DNA of 64,000 bases, from assembly GCA_902584805.1 (NCBI GenBank), contig CACIBE010000007.1:26623-90622 (forward strand), read 5' to 3'. Below the pieces are notes generated by a model that was given only the letters and a program-made list of their open reading frames with translations, did no database searches and was not told the origin of the DNA. The position numbers were made by a program, and so were the translations under genes. This document shows positions 62,251 through 64,000 of this stretch, piece after piece. This DNA comes from an uncultured Alphaproteobacteria bacterium (GTDB lineage: Bacteria; Pseudomonadota; Alphaproteobacteria; HIMB59; GCA-002718135). Within the stretch, counting starts at the first letter, position 1. Each line of letters begins with the position of its first letter.

Positions 62251-63537
62251 ATGAAACTTGATAAGTTTTTTGATGAAAAAACTGTCATAGATTTAAGCTT
62301 TTTTAACTTCTCTAATGCTGTCACAGCAGCTTATTTTGCCAACCGTAACTTAGAAGTTTTACGAGTAAATAAAAATTTTAAAAAATTTTTTCCAATACTT
62401 AAAACTGTAAATAATATTCCTTTTACTAGTATTTTAGAACAACTTGGAGTTGGGGATGAATATATTAAGAATTTTCAACAAAATTTAGAAAAAAAGGGTT
62501 TTATTATTATTCCTAAAATAGAAATCAAAATTGGTGATGAAATTAAAGTATATTCTTTACTTTCCGCTTATACTGAAAACAAAGATTTCCCTTTTTTAAA
62601 TGGTATTCAAGGACAATTTGTTGATCGAACAGATGAATATAATCTTCGAAGGGAGAAGGAAGAATTACTTGATCAAAAATTAAAAGATAGAGAATTGATT
62701 GAAGAAAAAACTAAAAGGTTAGAAAATATTGCTAATAGGTTATCAAAATATCTATCACCACAAGTATATAAGTCTATTTTTGATGAAGAAGAGTCAGGTA
62801 AAAAAACAAAAGAAAACTATGTCAGGAAAAATTTAACAATATTTTTCTCTGATATTGTAAATTTTACTGATTTATCTGATTCATTAGAAGCAGAAAAACT
62901 TGCTTTAATCTTAAATAATTATCTAAGTGAAATGAGTTTAATTGCAATAAATTCAAATGCTACAATTGATAAATTTATAGGTGATGCAATTCTTTCCTTT
63001 CATGGTGCTCCTGAAACACTAGGAGATGAGAATGATGCTATTAATTGTATAAGCATGGCTTTAGAAATGAAAGAACGAGTTAAAGAGCTGCAATCTTTCT
63101 GGATCAGACAGGGTGTTAAAGATGGATTAAAGGTAAGATATGGAATCTCTTCAGGTTTTGCAAATGTTGGTGATTTTGGATCTAGCGTAATGAGTGATTA
63201 TACAGCAATAGGTTCTTCTGTAAATTTAGCTTCTAGATTGCAATCCATTGCTCCTGAAAATGAAATTATTATTTCTGATACAACATATAATTTAGTTAAA
63301 AATCAAATAAACAGCGAAGAGTATGAAGAAATAACTCCTAAAGGTTTTGTAAGACCTGTTAAAACTTACAAGGTAATTGATTTTAAAAATAAGAAAAATA
63401 GCAAAACAAAAAAATCATATTCGAAAAAAGGTAACCACGTGGATATTCAAATATTTGATAGTTCTGATATGAAAGCTGCAATGAAAGAATTGAAAAAATT
63501 ACAAGAAGATTTTAGTAAAGAAATTGACGAAGAGTAG
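62251..63537 (+). CDS. Class III adenylate cyclase with N-terminal PAS-like region
   Basis: A 428-residue protein. The N-terminal part (about 15-130) looks PAS-like, followed by a coiled coil (about 130-165) and a class III cyclase domain (about 190-385). Metal-binding aspartates are D201 (FFSDIVNFT) and D245 (DKFIGDAIL); K241 is the adenine-specifying lysine, and the transition-state Asn/Arg lie in SSVNLASRLQ. It should make cAMP in the cytoplasm in response to an unknown signal. The basic C-terminal tail is Lys-rich. A cyclic-nucleotide-binding protein gene converges with it 10 bases downstream. Confidence 0.93.
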   Translation: MKLDKFFDEKTVIDLSFFNFSNAVTAAYFANRNLEVLRVNKNFKKFFPILKTVNNIPFTSILEQLGVGDEYIKNFQQNLEKKGFIIIPKIEIKIGDEIKVYSLLSAYTENKDFPFLNGIQGQFVDRTDEYNLRREKEELLDQKLKDRELIEEKTKRLENIANRLSKYLSPQVYKSIFDEEESGKKTKENYVRKNLTIFFSDIVNFTDLSDSLEAEKLALILNNYLSEMSLIAINSNATIDKFIGDAILSFHGAPETLGDENDAINCISMALEMKERVKELQSFWIRQGVKDGLKVRYGISSGFANVGDFGSSVMSDYTAIGSSVNLASRLQSIAPENEIIISDTTYNLVKNQINSEEYEEITPKGFVRPVKTYKVIDFKNKKNSKTKKSYSKKGNHVDIQIFDSSDMKAAMKELKKLQEDFSKEIDEE

Positions 63538-63547
63538 GGGATTTATT

Positions 63548-64000
63548 CTATTTTAAAAAATTTATTATTGCATTCTTAATATCATTAACAAGATTTTTAT
63601 TTTCATCTTTAGTTAATTGACTTTCATTTTTTTTCTTATCAAGTTTTAACTTTCTTTGTGCTAAAATATTTGCAACATAATCATACACATTAGGGTTTTT
63701 AGAAAATATATCTTTTATTATATCCTTGCTTACTTTTATAACTATGCAAGGAGTTTCAGCTATTACATTAGCAGATCTTGGTTCACCAGTTAGAAGACTT
63801 CCTTCACCAACAAAGTCCCCAACACCAAGTTTAGCTAAAAATACTTTATCTTTATTTTTATTATCTAAGTAAACAGATACTACCCCGTCATTTATAACAT
63901 ATAGAGAATCACCAGAATCATTTTGTTTAATAATGTAATCGTCTTTTTCAAAATGGAGTCTTTCTGCATTTTCAGCAATCTCATCTAAATCTTCAGAATT
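63548..64000 (-). CDS. Cyclic nucleotide-binding domain protein, C-terminal part
   Basis: The minus-strand frame is open from the window edge to a TAG (plus-strand CTA at 63548-63550), giving 151 residues; the 5' end lies beyond the window. It contains a cNMP-binding beta-roll with the phosphate cassette GDFVGEGSLLTGEPRSANVIAE, keeping the Glu and Arg that bind the ribose and phosphate. A charged coiled-coil tail follows. The GExSLLTGEPRSA form resembles the domain fused to MscS-type channels, so the missing part may be a membrane channel. The convergent adenylate cyclase suggests a signalling pair. Confidence 0.88.
   Translation of the reverse strand, partial: NSEDLDEIAENAERLHFEKDDYIIKQNDSGDSLYVINDGVVSVYLDNKNKDKVFLAKLGVGDFVGEGSLLTGEPRSANVIAETPCIVIKVSKDIIKDIFSKNPNVYDYVANILAQRKLKLDKKKNESQLTKDENKNLVNDIKNAIINFLK

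Noticed and set aside
1..64000. tRNA, rRNA and transposase genes
   Set aside because: No cloverleaf-like sequence, rRNA segment, transposase or integrase frame was recognised on either strand by eye. A tRNA scan would be needed for certainty.

Overview
The window is AT-rich, almost fully coding DNA from a streamlined marine alphaproteobacterium. Supporting signs are the alphaproteobacterial gene strings tolC-popZ-valS and dgt-argS-SPOR-scpAB-tatABC-serS-pcm, tiny intergenic gaps with many stop/start overlaps, a riboswitch-controlled glycine cleavage operon, and a DMSP demethylase (dmdA) very like the SAR11 enzyme. The many sugar-transport and glycoside-hydrolase genes fit a free-living relative such as the HIMB59/AEGEAN-169 type better than a minimal SAR11 genome; that placement is inference.

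Bases 1-21443 are mostly core genome: efflux (tolC end), polar organiser (popZ), ValRS, IlvD, DNA repair and dNTP control (xthA, dgt), Fe-S assembly (erpA), ArgRS, chromosome segregation (scpAB), Tat export (tatABC), SerRS, protein repair (pcm), a MATE pump, rlmJ, a cold-shock protein, an EF-hand protein, a DjlA-like co-chaperone, a threonine dehydratase-like enzyme and anmK. One foreign-looking segment of about 1.15 kb (a DEDDh exonuclease plus a 48-residue ORF) sits between scpB and tatA, bracketed by a 39-bp imperfect direct repeat.

Bases 21500-32700 hold a probable small RNA of four consecutive hairpins, a nucleoside deaminase, a tandem glycine riboswitch with gcvTHP, a site-2 protease, a MazG-like enzyme, a cysE-cysK-metB-type operon, an enolase-superfamily enzyme and a thioesterase. 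Bases 32700-40400 hold a BASS transporter and a long minus-strand gene string: PhyH dioxygenase, ABC-2 exporter, an unusual photolyase-like protein, PsiE, a DCC protein, a hydratase, a sulfotransferase-like protein and a class IV aminotransferase-fold protein that seems to lack its PLP lysine and glutamate.

Bases 40476-45675 carry an MFS transporter, a 3-hydroxyisobutyrate dehydrogenase-like enzyme, a 56-residue membrane protein, dmdA and two tandem EamA transporters. Bases 45757-61676 form an arabinose-glycan island: one solute-binding protein, one MalF-type permease, four paralogous MalG-type permeases, one ATPase, cytoplasmic GH127, GH51 and GH2 hydrolases, an MDR and a Gfo/Idh/MocA dehydrogenase, and an L-2-keto-3-deoxyarabonate dehydratase-like protein. 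Together these suggest uptake of arabinose-containing oligosaccharides, hydrolysis inside the cell, and non-phosphorylative L-arabinose breakdown. The window ends with a YqhA-family protein, a class III adenylate cyclase and a convergent cyclic-nucleotide-binding protein cut by the window edge. No rRNA, tRNA or CRISPR array was seen.
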